Shown here piece by piece: positions 5,630 through 5,899 of a stretch of 5,899 nt of DNA. Source of the stretch: Bdellovibrionales bacterium (GTDB lineage: Bacteria > Bdellovibrionota > Bdellovibrionia > Bdellovibrionales > UBA1609). How positions within the stretch are numbered: the first letter of the stretch is position 1; each line of letters begins with the position of its first letter. Location: the NCBI GenBank assembly GCA_026648125.1, contig JAPKGD010000138.1:1-5899 (forward strand). Reading direction: 5' to 3'. The notes under the pieces are model-generated. The model worked only from the letters and a program-made list of their open reading frames with translations, did no database searches and was not told where the DNA came from. Position numbers and translations under genes: made by a program.

Positions 5630-5899
5630 ATGAAAGCAGTATTTTTAAACCTAAACTTGAAGCTCACGGCCCTCAGTGTGCTTGCAAGTCTGATCACGAC
5701 GGCCCTTGCCGCAAATCCCGCCAAACCAAATTTGCACGAATGGGGTACCTGTAAAGCCTTAACGCCTGAGGCTGTTGTGATTAGCGGTGATGTCAAACGA
5801 GTAAAGCCCGCCGTAAGAGCTGACGTGATTAAGCTTTATGTGACAGACCATTACGAGCTTGTCGCGGATCTTAAGGGTTCAGCCCTACTCAATGACAAT
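5630..5899 (+). CDS. Secreted protein of unknown function (3' partial)
   Basis: This frame is open from ATG 5630 to the right edge, giving 90 codons with no stop. AGGAG at 5618-5622 lies seven bases before the ATG, which decides the start. The N-terminus (MKAVFLNLNLKLTALSVLAS) is a Sec signal peptide with probable cleavage after TALA (residue 27). The visible mature part has one Cys (in HEWGTCKAL) and mixed charged and hydrophobic residues, with no membrane segment and no motif I recognise. It is divergent from the sigma operon and shares the 339-bp intergenic region with it. Function cannot be inferred from this fragment. Confidence 0.82.
   Translation, partial: MKAVFLNLNLKLTALSVLASLITTALAANPAKPNLHEWGTCKALTPEAVVISGDVKRVKPAVRADVIKLYVTDHYELVADLKGSALLNDN

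Noticed and set aside
5569..5754. Plus-strand 61-codon open frame crossing the start of the secreted-protein gene
   Set aside because: It has no Shine-Dalgarno sequence and a low-quality protein sequence, whereas the overlapping frame from 5630 has a strong one and a clear signal peptide.
1..5899. CRISPR array, tRNA or rRNA genes, insertion sequences or phage genes
   Set aside because: No spaced direct repeats, RNA-gene signatures, transposase-like frames or terminal inverted repeats were seen.

Overview
The window reads as chromosomal DNA of a Gram-negative bacterium: it encodes a lipobox lipoprotein, signal-peptide-bearing envelope proteins and a likely outer-membrane barrel, at moderate GC content judged by eye. 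The mix of a Cys-rich lipoprotein, a large hybrid kinase and an ECF sigma operon carrying a DUF3106-like protein would suit Bdellovibrionota or another delta-proteobacterium-like lineage. No marker gene is present to prove this.

Layout. (1) Bases 1-2020, plus strand: the 3' part of a hybrid sensor histidine kinase, CHASE3-like sensor / TM / HisKA / HATPase / receiver / HPt. Its true start lies left of the window. (2) Bases 5290 down to 2028, minus strand: a tightly packed six-gene operon in the order lipoprotein, ECF sigma factor, single-TM protein with an acidic tail (candidate anti-sigma), leaderless acidic 53-aa protein, exported very basic protein made of six 18-residue repeats (DUF3106-like), and predicted outer-membrane beta-barrel. 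Junctions are 2 bp, a 4-base ATGA overlap, 18 bp, ATGA and ATGA. The kinase and the operon converge with only 7 bp between their stop codons. (3) Bases 5291-5629: a divergent intergenic region holding the operon leader with an inverted repeat, and the upstream region of the next gene. (4) From 5630, plus strand: the first 90 codons of a secreted protein, running off the right edge.

Working model (inference): the operon is an envelope-linked ECF sigma module. The sigma factor is probably held by the small membrane protein encoded directly after it, which lacks the usual zinc-finger anti-sigma motif. The acidic tail of that protein and the acidic 53-aa protein are charge-complementary to the arginine-rich repeat protein. 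The lipoprotein and barrel place the output or sensing at the outer membrane. The 53-aa gene is easily missed because of its size; its two junctions, its strong acidic bias and its resemblance to the neighbouring acidic tail support it. This gene set is the most interesting part of the window.
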